From Flavobacterium crocinum (GTDB lineage Bacteria; Bacteroidota; Bacteroidia; Flavobacteriales; Flavobacteriaceae): a stretch of DNA of 64,000 nt. This document shows, in pieces, positions 8,529 through 17,581 of the stretch. Under the pieces are notes generated by a model. That model ran no database searches. It was given only the letters and a program-made list of their open reading frames with translations, and had not been told where the DNA came from. The stretch covers positions 1,612,001 to 1,676,000 of the forward strand of contig NZ_CP029255.1 in assembly GCF_003122385.1 (NCBI RefSeq), written 5' to 3'. Position 1 is the first letter of the stretch, and each line of letters begins with the position of its first letter. The translations under genes and the position numbers were made by a program.

Positions 8529-8964
8529 CTTAAAAGAAAATAAACTTCAGATTTTTATTGCGGTAATCGTAATACTGTGTTTCGCTCTCGTAAGAAGTCT
8601 TGAGACGCAATTATTTTATGATCCTTTTTTGAATTATTTTAAAGGTGATTTTGCAAATAAACCTTTTCCGAAATTTGATAGTCTAAAACTCTTTTTTGGA
8701 CTTTTTTTTCGTTATTTCCTGAATTCTGTTTTATCTCTGCTACTAATTTATGTATTGTTTCAGAATCGGGATATTCTTAAATTCAGTTTTATTGTCTACG
8801 GTTTTTTTCTGGTACTATTGTTAGGAGCATTTTTTATAATTCTGGAATTTTTTCCTGATTCGGTCTGGTTGCTTTTTTATGTGCGACGATTTGTAATTCA
8901 GCCTGTTTTAGTATTACTTTTTATTCCCGGATTTTATTATCAGCTTCAACAATCTAAAAAATAA
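8518..8964 (+). CDS. Exosortase F system-associated membrane protein
   Basis: 148 aa. The start is ATG at 8518, overlapping the xrtF stop, so the two are translationally coupled. There are four hydrophobic segments, and the sequence includes FYDPFLNYFKGDF...FPKFDSLKLFFGLFFRYFLNS and a basic RRFVIQP near the C-terminus. This matches the small membrane protein always found beside xrtF in Flavobacteriia. Its biochemical role is unknown. Confidence 0.8.
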   Translation: MLDNLKENKLQIFIAVIVILCFALVRSLETQLFYDPFLNYFKGDFANKPFPKFDSLKLFFGLFFRYFLNSVLSLLLIYVLFQNRDILKFSFIVYGFFLVLLLGAFFIILEFFPDSVWLLFYVRRFVIQPVLVLLFIPGFYYQLQQSKK

Positions 8965-8999
8965 CATTTATTTTGGTTTTTTTATCGGCAGTTTTTGAA

Positions 9000-9007
9000 T
9001 AGTTTTG
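9000..9007 (+). promoter_or_regulatory. -7 box before the Cys-rich envelope cluster
   Basis: TAGTTTTG is an exact TAnnTTTG match that ends only 4 bases before the ATG at 9012, so the transcript is probably leaderless or nearly so. The nearest TTG (8973-8975) is 24 bases upstream, slightly longer than the usual spacing. Confidence 0.4.
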
Positions 9008-9011
9008 CAGT

Positions 9012-9410
9012 ATGAATTTAAAAAAGTGTACAGGACTATTTCTAGCATTCCTATTATTGGTTTCCAATATTGGGTTTGCTCTTGATGTACACTATTGCGG
9101 CGGAAAAATCGCTTCTATTTCTTTAAATACAACTTCAAAACCTGTAGTGGAAAAGAAATGTTGCGGTTCTAAAGAAAAAAAGAATTCCTGCTGTAAAGAT
9201 AAACACGTTCAGATTGAGAAAAAATCAGATAATGCAACGCTTAAGTTTTTCTTTTTTCAATTTGATTTTCCAGCAGTTCAGCAAGATTACAAACCTTTAG
9301 TATTTTTAGAACTTCCGGGTTTTAAAAAGAAAGAAGCCCTTTCTTATTACGCTGATGCAAATGCGCCCCCCTTATTCAAATTATACCATCAGTATATTTT
9401 CTATTCCTGA
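9012..9410 (+). CDS. HYC_CC_PP family protein
   Basis: 132 aa with an N-terminal signal peptide or anchor. It carries the features that name the family: HYC (27-29), two CC pairs (50-51 and 60-61) in a Lys-rich stretch, and PP (119-120) near the C-terminus. The cysteines are suited to binding soft metals, but no function is established. It is the first gene of a cluster with a TonB receptor carrying its own CC pair and a secreted HMA protein, which points to metal (possibly copper) handling in the envelope. Confidence 0.8.
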   Translation: MNLKKCTGLFLAFLLLVSNIGFALDVHYCGGKIASISLNTTSKPVVEKKCCGSKEKKNSCCKDKHVQIEKKSDNATLKFFFFQFDFPAVQQDYKPLVFLELPGFKKKEALSYYADANAPPLFKLYHQYIFYS

Positions 9411-9531
9411 TTTTAATGTTTTAAGATAAAATGCAAGCCTTAGTTTGGGCTTTGCGTTTACATTTTTATTGTTTTTTGTTTTCGAACAAAGATTAAAAAT
9501 GTAATTCTATTCAACATTAAAATCATTTTTT

Positions 9532-11538
9532 ATGCAAAAAAATATAATGCTTTTTATGGCATTTTTGCTTTCTGTTGCTGCTTTTTCGCAAGAAGATTTA
9601 GAGGAAGTAAAAATCAATAAAAAACAAAAAGGAATTAAAAAATCCTTCACCGTAACAGCCAATACATCTGTTATTACCAGTAAAGAATTACTAAAAGCGG
9701 CCTGCTGTAATCTGGCAGAAAGTTTTGAGACCAATCCATCCATCGATGTTAATTTTTCGGATGCTTTAACGGGAACTAAGCAAATTAAAATGCTTGGATT
9801 AACCAGTCCGTATTTAATGATTACAGAAGAAAATATTCCTTCTGTACGTGGCGCTTCACAAGCTTACGGACTATCATTTACTCCTGGAACATGGATTGAA
9901 AGTGTTCAGATTACCAAAGGAGCAGGAAGTGTTATCAATGGTTACGAAAGTATTTCGGGGCAGATCAATACAGAACTTTTAAAACCATTAAACGATATTC
10001 CTTTCTTTCTGAATGCTTATGGCTCAACTGATTCCCGATTCGAATTAAATACGCATTTCAATAAAAAGATATCTGATAAATGGGCCACAAGTTTATTTGT
10101 TCACGGAAATGCACGTGTAGCAAAAAACGATATGAATAATGACGGATTTTTGGATAATCCGTTAGGAAAGCAAATCAATGTTTTGAATCGTTACCAATAT
10201 TACAATCCGGAAAGCGGTTTGGTTAGTTTTATCAATTTCAGATATATGAATGATAAAAAACAAACTGGAGAAGTGGATTTTGATAAAGATCACGATCGCG
10301 GGACAACTAATTATTGGGGTTCTGAAATTAATACAGAACGTTTCGATATTTCAACCAAAATTGGATATGTATTCAAGGATATGCCATATCAGAGTATTGG
10401 TTTTCAAAATGCCTTTAATAGTCATAAACAAGATTCCTATTTTGGCTTAAATCTTTACGATATCAGACAAAATAGTTTTTATTCTAATTTGATTTTCAAT
10501 TCAATCATCAATAATACGATGCACAAGTTTACAACGGGTTTAAACTTTACTTACGATCAGTATCAAGAGTTTGTAAATGTTGTGGATTACAGCAGAATCG
10601 ATAATTCGGTTGGAGCATTTTTTGAATATACTTATGATAATACAGATAACTTTAGCTTGATTTTAGGCGGAAGGGTTGATAATCATAATCGTTTAGGTTT
10701 CTTTGTAACACCAAGATTACACATGAGATATAATCCGTGGAAAAATGGTGTGATTCGTTTTTCGGCTGGAAGAGGAAAGCGTACGGCTAATATTTTTGCC
10801 GAAAACCAACAGCTTTTTGCCAGTTCAAGAACTTTTTCAATTTTAGATTCGAGTGGAAAAGTATACGGTTTGAATCCGGAAATTGCTTGGAACTATGGAA
10901 TTAGTTTTTCTCAGAAATTCAAGATTTTTGGTAAAAATGCTGACGCCGGTTTTGACTTCTACAGAACCGATTTCCAAAATCAGGCTGTTGTAGATGTAAT
11001 GCAGAGTCCACAGCAGGTTTTGTTTTATGATTTAAAAGGAAGTTCTTTTGCAAATAGTCTTCAGGTAGAATTTAATTATGAATTGATTCATAATTTAAAT
11101 TTGAGAACAGCTTATAAATATTACGATATCCAAACGGATTATTTGAGAGGTTCGTTTCAGCGTCCGTTACAGGCAAAACATCGTTTCTTAGGAAATCTGG
11201 AATACGAAACCACTTTAAATGATGATAAGCAATGGAGGTTTGATTTTACTTATAACTGGTCAGGAAAACAGCAATTGCCGTATACGGCTTCAAATCCTGA
11301 GGAAGATCAATTTCCTGATTTTTCTCCTGCTTATGCTGTTATGAATGCACAGGTAACTCGTGTTTTTTCTTCTGTTTTTGAAGTGTACATTGGAGGAGAA
11401 AATATTGGAAACTATAAACAGAAAAAAGCAATTTTAGGAGCAGAGAATCCTTTTGGACCTAATTTTGATGCGTCTGTTGCATATGCGCCAATTTTTGGAC
11501 AAATGTATTATGCAGGATTACGATTTAAGATCAAATAA
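9532..11538 (+). CDS. TonB-dependent outer-membrane receptor, probable metal/chelate uptake
   Basis: 668 aa with a signal peptide (ends AAFSQ), a plug domain (about 45-155) and a 22-strand-type beta-barrel ending in an aromatic-rich strand (YYAGLRFKIK). No CarboxypepD_reg extension is present. The plug contains an unusual vicinal cysteine pair, KAACCNLAESFETNPSIDV (C58-C59). It sits between a Cys-rich HYC_CC_PP protein and a periplasmic HMA protein, so the substrate is more likely a metal or metal complex than a polysaccharide. The substrate is inferred. Confidence 0.85.
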   Translation: MQKNIMLFMAFLLSVAAFSQEDLEEVKINKKQKGIKKSFTVTANTSVITSKELLKAACCNLAESFETNPSIDVNFSDALTGTKQIKMLGLTSPYLMITEENIPSVRGASQAYGLSFTPGTWIESVQITKGAGSVINGYESISGQINTELLKPLNDIPFFLNAYGSTDSRFELNTHFNKKISDKWATSLFVHGNARVAKNDMNNDGFLDNPLGKQINVLNRYQYYNPESGLVSFINFRYMNDKKQTGEVDFDKDHDRGTTNYWGSEINTERFDISTKIGYVFKDMPYQSIGFQNAFNSHKQDSYFGLNLYDIRQNSFYSNLIFNSIINNTMHKFTTGLNFTYDQYQEFVNVVDYSRIDNSVGAFFEYTYDNTDNFSLILGGRVDNHNRLGFFVTPRLHMRYNPWKNGVIRFSAGRGKRTANIFAENQQLFASSRTFSILDSSGKVYGLNPEIAWNYGISFSQKFKIFGKNADAGFDFYRTDFQNQAVVDVMQSPQQVLFYDLKGSSFANSLQVEFNYELIHNLNLRTAYKYYDIQTDYLRGSFQRPLQAKHRFLGNLEYETTLNDDKQWRFDFTYNWSGKQQLPYTASNPEEDQFPDFSPAYAVMNAQVTRVFSSVFEVYIGGENIGNYKQKKAILGAENPFGPNFDASVAYAPIFGQMYYAGLRFKIK

Positions 11539-11605
11539 CAATTTCAATAAAAATTTCAATATCAATATAAAATTTCAATTTTAATAACAATAAATATTTA
11601 ATAAC

Positions 11606-11947
11606 ATGAATAAATTACTTTTAATAGCAATGATTGCTTTTTTTGGTTTTTCGGTGCAGGCTCAAACTAAAAAGAACAAAAATTTAAAATACACAACTGA
11701 AGTAAACGGTAACTGTGAGCAGTGTAAAAAACGTATTGAAAAAGCGGCTTATGGTGTTCCTGGAGTTAAAATGGCTACATGGGATATTAGTTCTCATCAG
11801 CTTGCGGTTATTCTAAACGAAGAAAAAGCTTCTCCTTTGGATTTAAATAAAGCAGTTGCAAAAGCAGGTCATGATACTAAAGAGATTAAAGCGACAACTG
11901 AAGATTATGACAATCTTCATAGCTGCTGCAAGTATGTGAGAGAATAA
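11606..11947 (+). CDS. Secreted heavy-metal-associated (HMA) domain protein
   Basis: 113 aa with a signal peptide (ends VQAQ). It has a ferredoxin-like HMA fold with the metal-binding motif GNCEQC (C37, C40) and a C-terminal HSCC (C107-C108). HMA domains bind Cu(I) or similar soft metals. An exported single HMA domain would act as a periplasmic metal chaperone. It is the last gene of the cluster starting at 9012 and is followed by a strong terminator. Copper is the likely but unproven ligand. Confidence 0.82.
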   Translation: MNKLLLIAMIAFFGFSVQAQTKKNKNLKYTTEVNGNCEQCKKRIEKAAYGVPGVKMATWDISSHQLAVILNEEKASPLDLNKAVAKAGHDTKEIKATTEDYDNLHSCCKYVRE

Positions 11948-11955
11948 TTATAACT

Positions 11956-11986
11956 AAAAGCCCGGACCTATGTCCGGGCTTTTTTT
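11956..11986 (+). terminator. Terminator of the Cys-rich cluster
   Basis: AGCCCGGAC-CTAT-GTCCGGGCT stem followed by T7, directly after the HMA gene. Confidence 0.9.
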
Positions 11987-12081
11987 AATAGTTAATTTAT
12001 GTTTAAAATACTGCATTTTATTGCGGTTGAGGTAAATTATTGTTACTTTCACAAACTTATAAAAATAACCAATCTCATTTT

Positions 12082-12762
12082 ATGAATAATTTTGAATGGA
12101 CCCAGTTACTAAACCCTGAATTTTATATTACTTTAAGCGTCGGTGGTTTTCAAATTGGGTTGTTTATTGTGCTGTTTATAGTCTTTGCTGAAACGGGACT
12201 TTTTGCAGGTTTCTTTCTGCCTGGAGACAGTTTGCTTTTTTTAGCTGGTATTTATAGTCGTGATTTAATTGAGAATGTTGTTCATATTCCAAATGATTTT
12301 ATTAATGTGTTTCTTCTTTCAACAGCCGTAGCAATAATGGGGGTTTTAGGAAACATGACCGGATATTGGTTTGGAGCCAAAAGTGGTTATTATTTATTTA
12401 AAAAAGAAGATACTTTTTGGTTTAAGAAAAAATACCTGCTTCAGTCAAAAGATTTCTTTGAGAAATATGGTGGAAAAGCAATCATTTATGCTCGTTTCCT
12501 TCCAATTTTCAGAACATTCGCTCCGATAGTTGCAGGAATAGTTTCGATGGACAAAAAGAAGTTTATGTTTTATAATATCTTAAGTTCTTTCCTTTGGTCG
12601 TTCATCTTAATCTTTGCAGGACATTATTTGTATGGTGTCTTCCTGAAACAAGGAATAGATTTGAAAAAACACATAGAATATATCATTATAATAATCATCA
12701 TAATATCAACATTCCCGGTCTTATTAAAGCTTTTAAAAAAGAGACCAAACGAACAGATATAA
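12082..12762 (+). CDS. DedA-family membrane protein
   Basis: 226 aa from the ATG at 12082; a longer TTG form would begin inside the promoter region. It has the DedA/SNARE-associated signatures: an amphipathic re-entrant region GLFAGFFLPGDSLLFLAG, then KYGGKAIIYARFLPIFRTFAPIVAG. Members are inner-membrane lipid transporters or flippases involved in undecaprenyl-phosphate recycling and membrane homeostasis. It is a single gene with its own terminator. Confidence 0.88.
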   Translation: MNNFEWTQLLNPEFYITLSVGGFQIGLFIVLFIVFAETGLFAGFFLPGDSLLFLAGIYSRDLIENVVHIPNDFINVFLLSTAVAIMGVLGNMTGYWFGAKSGYYLFKKEDTFWFKKKYLLQSKDFFEKYGGKAIIYARFLPIFRTFAPIVAGIVSMDKKKFMFYNILSSFLWSFILIFAGHYLYGVFLKQGIDLKKHIEYIIIIIIIISTFPVLLKLLKKRPNEQI

Positions 12763-12772
12763 TTAAAGAAAT

Positions 12773-12806
12773 AAAAAAATCCGAAGCTTAAACTTCGGAT
12801 TTTTTT
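12773..12806 (+). terminator. Terminator after the DedA gene
   Basis: AAAATCCGAAG and CTTCGGATTTT arms around a CTTAAA loop with a T8 tract. Confidence 0.85.
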
Positions 12807-12920
12807 TATGGTATATTTTCTTATTTTATAATTAATTAGAGCTTATCGGTTAAAAATCCCCGTAGCAAGCAAAGTTCAGCTTGGAATTTGGAATTTTTTA
12901 AGAATTGAATCTTTTCTAAA

Positions 12921-14156
12921 TTACCATTCATTTACTTTGTTGGCATCCATTTTAAGGAAAATGAACAACAATATTGTAAATCCCCAAAGTCCGGATCCTC
13001 CGTAAGAAAAGAAGGGAAGAGGAACCCCAATTGTAGGGAAAATTCCAATTACCATGGCAATGTTTACAAAGAAGTGTATAAAGAGAATCCCTGCAACACA
13101 ATAACCATAGACCCGGCTGAATTTTGTTTTTTGCCTTTCGGCCAAATAAATAACTCTAAGAAGCAATGACACAAAAAGTACAATAACGGTCAAAGAGCCT
13201 GCAAATCCCCATTCTTCGCCCACAGTTGTAAAGATATAATCGGTATGTTGTTCCGGAACAAAGCCTCCTTTGGTTTGTGTTCCTTCTAGGAAGCCTTTTC
13301 CAATCCATCCTCCGGATCCAATCGCAATTTCAGACTGATTGGTATTATACCCAATACCTTTCATGTCGACTGTTTTTCCCAATAAAATATTGAAACGGTC
13401 TCTATGGTGTTGTTTAAAGACGTTATCGAAAACATAATCAACAGAGAAAACAAAACCGGAAATTAAAGCTAATAAGATAGCGCTTAATAACAGATTTCTG
13501 TCAACAACTCTTCCTTTGAAATAGATAATTGCCAAAACCACAAAGGCTATAATAATAACTACATAAGGTTCCAGGACTAATGTAAGAACGAAAAGTACAA
13601 TGGTAATAAAAGCTGTCCATACATACCAGGAAGGTAGTCCTTCTCTATATAAAACCAAAAGAAAGACACTGTAAATTAAAGCACTTCCAGGATCTGGTTG
13701 TGGTAGAATCAACATTACGGGCAAAAGCATAATTGCTAAAGCCTGAATCTGTCTGTTGGTTTCTTTCAGGTTAATTTGTGTGTCACTTAAGTATTTAGCT
13801 AAAGCTAATGACGTTGCAGCTTTGGCAAACTCCGAAGGCTGTAAAGTAAAACTTCCTATAGCATACCAGCATCGCTGTCCGGCAATTGTTTTTCCAAAAA
13901 TAAACAGTCCTGCCAGCGATAATAGTGAAACTCCAAAGATAATACTGGCGTATTTTTCGTAAAATTTACCATCAACAAAAAGTACAACAAATATCAAAGG
14001 AATTGTACAGCCAATGAAAATAAGCTGTTTTTGATAAGTTCCATCTGTTGATAATAGGGAAGACGAATAAATATTCAGCCAACCTAAAACTACCAGCGCA
14101 ATGTAGATAAAGACACTTATCCAGTCAATATTATTTTTTACACTTTGATTTTTCAT
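12921..14156 (-). CDS. rodA: Rod-shape peptidoglycan glycosyltransferase RodA
   Basis: 411 aa SEDS-family polytopic membrane protein. It ends with the conserved GIFPTIGVPLPFFSYGGSGLWGFTILL and has the QPSEFAK and QPDPGSALIY motifs. It polymerises lipid II together with the class B PBP encoded immediately upstream. It is the last gene of the mre operon, starting 15 bases after the mrdA stop. Confidence 0.95.
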   Translation of the reverse strand: MKNQSVKNNIDWISVFIYIALVVLGWLNIYSSSLLSTDGTYQKQLIFIGCTIPLIFVVLFVDGKFYEKYASIIFGVSLLSLAGLFIFGKTIAGQRCWYAIGSFTLQPSEFAKAATSLALAKYLSDTQINLKETNRQIQALAIMLLPVMLILPQPDPGSALIYSVFLLVLYREGLPSWYVWTAFITIVLFVLTLVLEPYVVIIIAFVVLAIIYFKGRVVDRNLLLSAILLALISGFVFSVDYVFDNVFKQHHRDRFNILLGKTVDMKGIGYNTNQSEIAIGSGGWIGKGFLEGTQTKGGFVPEQHTDYIFTTVGEEWGFAGSLTVIVLFVSLLLRVIYLAERQKTKFSRVYGYCVAGILFIHFFVNIAMVIGIFPTIGVPLPFFSYGGSGLWGFTILLFIFLKMDANKVNEW

Positions 14157-14171
14157 TTGAAATACTCTCTC

Positions 14172-16145
14172 TTAGTTTTTCTTAGTAGTGTCTACTGCTG
14201 TTTTTTTAATTTCCGTTTTTGGCGTTACTGTAACAGGCGCTTTTGGTTTTATAATTTTTGCTTGTAAAACAGAATCTTTTGGTACCGATTCGATTTTGCT
14301 CGCTTCATTCATTCCGCCTAATTTTGCATATTCAGCAACTAAGCTTTTATTTAATACTCTCGTTTCTAAGTCGGTTCTTGTAATTTTGTTTCTTAGATAT
14401 TTTTCAATCATTAAACTCGCAATCGGACCCGCGACTGTTGCTCCAAAACCTCCGTTTTCAATCATAACGGCAATCGCAATTTTCGGATTATCTTTTGGTG
14501 CGAAAGCAACAAAAATAGAGTGGTCTTTAAGCTTTTCTCTTTTTCCGTTTATTTTGGCATAGTTCTCTGCTGTTCCTGTTTTTCCGCAAATATCAATTCC
14601 TTCTACTCGAAGCGCGTAAGCCGTACCTTTATTATAAACATCAAATAATCCACTGATAACCGGCGGGAAATATTTTTGATCAATGGTAGTGACATGCTTT
14701 GTAGTGAACTTTTCGTCTATTTTCTCCCCTTCAATCTTTTTAATGATATGAGGTGTATAGTAATATCCTTGATTGGCTACAGTCGCCATCATATTGGCTA
14801 ACTGAATAGGAGTCATCAAAACCTCTCCCTGGCCAATTGCATTCGATACAATGGTTGAACTTCTCCATCCTCCGTTAGGATAAATCCTTTTGTAGGTTTT
14901 AGAAGTCGGAATATTTCCTCTTTTTCCGGTAGGCAAATCATATCCCATAAACTGTCCTAATCCAAAACTTTTTACGTGACCGCTCCAAACATCAACAGCT
15001 TGCCCCGGATCTTTATATTTATTGATGGTAAGCATGTAAGCTTGACCGAAATAAGTATTACAGGAATTGTAAATTCCGTTATGTAATTGATGTGGTCCAA
15101 AACCGTGGCATTTCATAAAACGACCTCCACCATAACTAAAACCGTGATGGCACATAAAAGTCGTTTGTTCGTTTACAACGCCTTCCTGAAGTGCAATCAA
15201 ACCAGTCAAAATCTTAAAAGGAGAGCCTGGAGGATATTCGGCCAGCAATCCTCTGTCGTACAGTGGTTTTGCTATAGAATCATTATATAAAAGCGTATAG
15301 TTTTTAGACCTTTGTCTTCCCACTAAAATTCCGGGATCGTAAGATGGAGCGGTAACAAGTGCTAAAATTTCACCAGTTTTTGGCTCAATCGCAACGATTC
15401 CACCTCTTTTATTAATCATTAATTCCTCGCCATATTTTTGAAGTTCGGCATCAATAGTTAAATTGATATCTTCTCCGGCAACGGCAATCGTATCATATCG
15501 CCCTTCTTTATAAGAACCAATTTCTCTGTTATATTTGTCTTTTTGAATGTATTTAACGCCTTTAATACCGCGCAATATTTCTTCATAACTTTCTTCTACG
15601 CCTTGTCTTCCAATCAAATCTCCACTGTTATAGTATGGATTTTTTGCAATTTGATTTTCATTTACCTGGGTAATAGAACCAAAAATATTAGCTCCATAAT
15701 CTACTTCATAATCGCGAAGAGATCTTTTTTGGAAATAGAAACCATCATATTTTCTGATTTTTTCCTGAAAAGCAGCAAATTCATTCTTATTCAATTGTGA
15801 TAAAAATACAGATGGAAGTCTTGGGCTGTACACTTTTGCTTTTTCAATACGCTTATGATAGTCTTCCTCAGTAATGTTCAAAAGTGCACAGAATTCTGCA
15901 ATATTTAAATCTTTTTTTACCTCTCTTGGGATAACCATGATGTCATAAGAAGCCTGATTAGCCACAAGAAGTTTCCCGTGTCTATCGTAGATGTAGCCTC
16001 TTTCAGGATAGTCGTAGACTTTTTTTATCGCATTACTTTCTGATTTCAGTTTGAAGGAATCGTCAATAATTTGCAGGTAAAAGATCCTAATCACTAGCAA
16101 AGATGCTGCAATAATAATTATAGTGGGCAGCAGAACTTTTCTCAT
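14172..16145 (-). CDS. mrdA: Penicillin-binding protein 2
   Basis: 657 aa class B PBP that crosslinks peptidoglycan for cell elongation. It has an N-terminal membrane anchor (8-26), a dimerisation/pedestal domain, and a transpeptidase domain with all three motifs: SPFK (S308-K311), SCN (361-363) and KTG (522-524). The C-terminus is extended by a Pro/Lys/Thr-rich tail of ~50 residues. It overlaps the mreD stop by 4 bases and is followed by rodA. Confidence 0.95.
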   Translation of the reverse strand: MRKVLLPTIIIIAASLLVIRIFYLQIIDDSFKLKSESNAIKKVYDYPERGYIYDRHGKLLVANQASYDIMVIPREVKKDLNIAEFCALLNITEEDYHKRIEKAKVYSPRLPSVFLSQLNKNEFAAFQEKIRKYDGFYFQKRSLRDYEVDYGANIFGSITQVNENQIAKNPYYNSGDLIGRQGVEESYEEILRGIKGVKYIQKDKYNREIGSYKEGRYDTIAVAGEDINLTIDAELQKYGEELMINKRGGIVAIEPKTGEILALVTAPSYDPGILVGRQRSKNYTLLYNDSIAKPLYDRGLLAEYPPGSPFKILTGLIALQEGVVNEQTTFMCHHGFSYGGGRFMKCHGFGPHQLHNGIYNSCNTYFGQAYMLTINKYKDPGQAVDVWSGHVKSFGLGQFMGYDLPTGKRGNIPTSKTYKRIYPNGGWRSSTIVSNAIGQGEVLMTPIQLANMMATVANQGYYYTPHIIKKIEGEKIDEKFTTKHVTTIDQKYFPPVISGLFDVYNKGTAYALRVEGIDICGKTGTAENYAKINGKREKLKDHSIFVAFAPKDNPKIAIAVMIENGGFGATVAGPIASLMIEKYLRNKITRTDLETRVLNKSLVAEYAKLGGMNEASKIESVPKDSVLQAKIIKPKAPVTVTPKTEIKKTAVDTTKKN

Positions 16146-16648
16146 CGTTTATTGGGCTTAATAAGATAAATTATTATTATGGAGGTGATTATAGTAAATA
16201 TTGAGCTAAATAAGGTTCGGAGTAAAATATCCCAGATGAATTTGAATTGAAATGCTTCAAGCACAAACAATACAATATGGTGCATTAAAACCGAGACCAG
16301 AATAAATGAAAATCGCTCTGGTGTTAAAGATTCGTTTAATTTTATAGTTTGGTATTCGTAACTAAGTCCGAACGAAAACTTGAAAATATAGGGTCTGTAA
16401 TAAGCCAGAATTACACACGCAGTTGCGTGTATTCCTCCGGAATTACAAAACATATCCATCATTAATCCAAGTAAAAAGCTAGAGATTATAAGGCCTGCTT
16501 TATTACTGTTTACAGGGTATAAAATGATATATAAGATATACGGAAAAGGACTTATGTATCCTAAGAAATTCATATTGTTGAAAATAACAATCTGAATTGC
16601 CAGCAGCATAATAAATCGAAAAATATTTACCAACAAAGCGCTATTCAT
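16142..16648 (-). CDS. mreD: Rod-shape-determining protein MreD
   Basis: 168 aa, five or six membrane segments and little sequence conservation. The identification rests on size, hydrophobic profile and position between mreC and mrdA. It overlaps mreC by 8 bases and mrdA by 4, so translation is coupled. MreD is an inner-membrane partner of the elongasome. Confidence 0.88.
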   Translation of the reverse strand: MNSALLVNIFRFIMLLAIQIVIFNNMNFLGYISPFPYILYIILYPVNSNKAGLIISSFLLGLMMDMFCNSGGIHATACVILAYYRPYIFKFSFGLSYEYQTIKLNESLTPERFSFILVSVLMHHIVLFVLEAFQFKFIWDILLRTLFSSIFTIITSIIIIYLIKPNKR

Positions 16649-17471
16649 CTTTCTCTTTGCTTTTGTTTTCTAAATTAATAAGTTCTTCTCTTCCTTTACT
16701 TTTAATGATATAAACGTGTCCTAAATTGGTCATGTCGTTAAACAATTTCACTTTTATAACATAAAAACTAGTACCTTCTTTTTTGTACACTATGTCTACT
16801 GTTCCAATATTAATTCCTTCAGGGAAAATTACAGATTGACCACCGGTAACAATAGTGTCACCTTTTCTGATAGAAGCTAATCTAGGCACATCTTCTAATT
16901 GTACATATCCTGTGCTTTTTCCATTCCATGTTAAAGAACCAAAATGATTTGATTTTTTAATCTTCGCATTAATATGCGATTTCATGTTCAGAATGCTAAC
17001 AACAGTCGAGTAGTTTGGTGACGTATTATCAATAACTCCAACAATTCCTAAACTGTTGATTACTCCCATATCTTGCTTAACTCCATCTTTACTTCCGGAG
17101 TTTAAAGTGATATAATTTTCGTGAGTATTATAGGAGTTATGAATAACCTTAGATACAATAATATCCGAAGGTTTTACACCTTTTATACTGTCTGGTGTAG
17201 GTGGTTTTGTAGTGTCTTCTTTGTTGAATAAAAGACTTTTTAATCTTGCGTTCTCAAGTACAAGTTCGTCGTTTTCTGCTCTTAAATTCAAGTATTCATT
17301 TACACGATTGATTCTTTCGTAAACACCGCCACTTAAAAAATTAGCAGAACTGATTACTCTGCTTCTGTGAAAGGAATGTGATTGAATTGTGAGTCCTAAC
17401 GATATACCTAAAAGCAGCAAAAACAGCAATCGATTACTGTTTCTTATAATGAAATTAAATATTTGCTGCAT
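16641..17471 (-). CDS. mreC: Rod-shape-determining protein MreC
   Basis: 276 aa. One N-terminal transmembrane helix (13-30) is followed by a coiled coil (about 55-85, LRAENDELVLENARLKSLL) and the beta-rich MreC core (HNSYNTHENYITLNSGSKDGVKQDMGVIN..., LGIVGVI, SHINAKIKKSNHFGSLTW). It bridges MreB, PBP2 and RodA in the periplasm. A long perfect hairpin lies in the gap between it and mreB. Confidence 0.95.
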   Translation of the reverse strand: MQQIFNFIIRNSNRLLFLLLLGISLGLTIQSHSFHRSRVISSANFLSGGVYERINRVNEYLNLRAENDELVLENARLKSLLFNKEDTTKPPTPDSIKGVKPSDIIVSKVIHNSYNTHENYITLNSGSKDGVKQDMGVINSLGIVGVIDNTSPNYSTVVSILNMKSHINAKIKKSNHFGSLTWNGKSTGYVQLEDVPRLASIRKGDTIVTGGQSVIFPEGINIGTVDIVYKKEGTSFYVIKVKLFNDMTNLGHVYIIKSKGREELINLENKSKEKDE

Positions 17472-17519
17472 TTCTTGTCTGGTTATTTTGTTTCAGGATA
17501 TGCTTTATGGTTTCAAGTT

Positions 17520-17556
17520 TTATAAGGATCAAATATTGAAAATTTGATCCTTATAA
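17520..17556 (-). promoter_or_regulatory. Perfect 15-bp hairpin between mreB and mreC
   Basis: TTATAAGGATCAAAT (17520-17534) and ATTTGATCCTTATAA (17542-17556) around a 7-base loop. No T tract follows in the direction of transcription, so it is not a standard terminator. An RNA-processing or 3'-protection site that sets mreB above mreC levels is a reasonable inference. Confidence 0.55.
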
Positions 17557-17581
17557 AGTAAATTGATTGTTATTTTGAATC

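Noticed and set aside
12040..12081. Upstream TTG start for the DedA protein
   Set aside because: The extra residues would be encoded within the promoter region and are not DedA-like; ATG 12082 precedes the family sequence.
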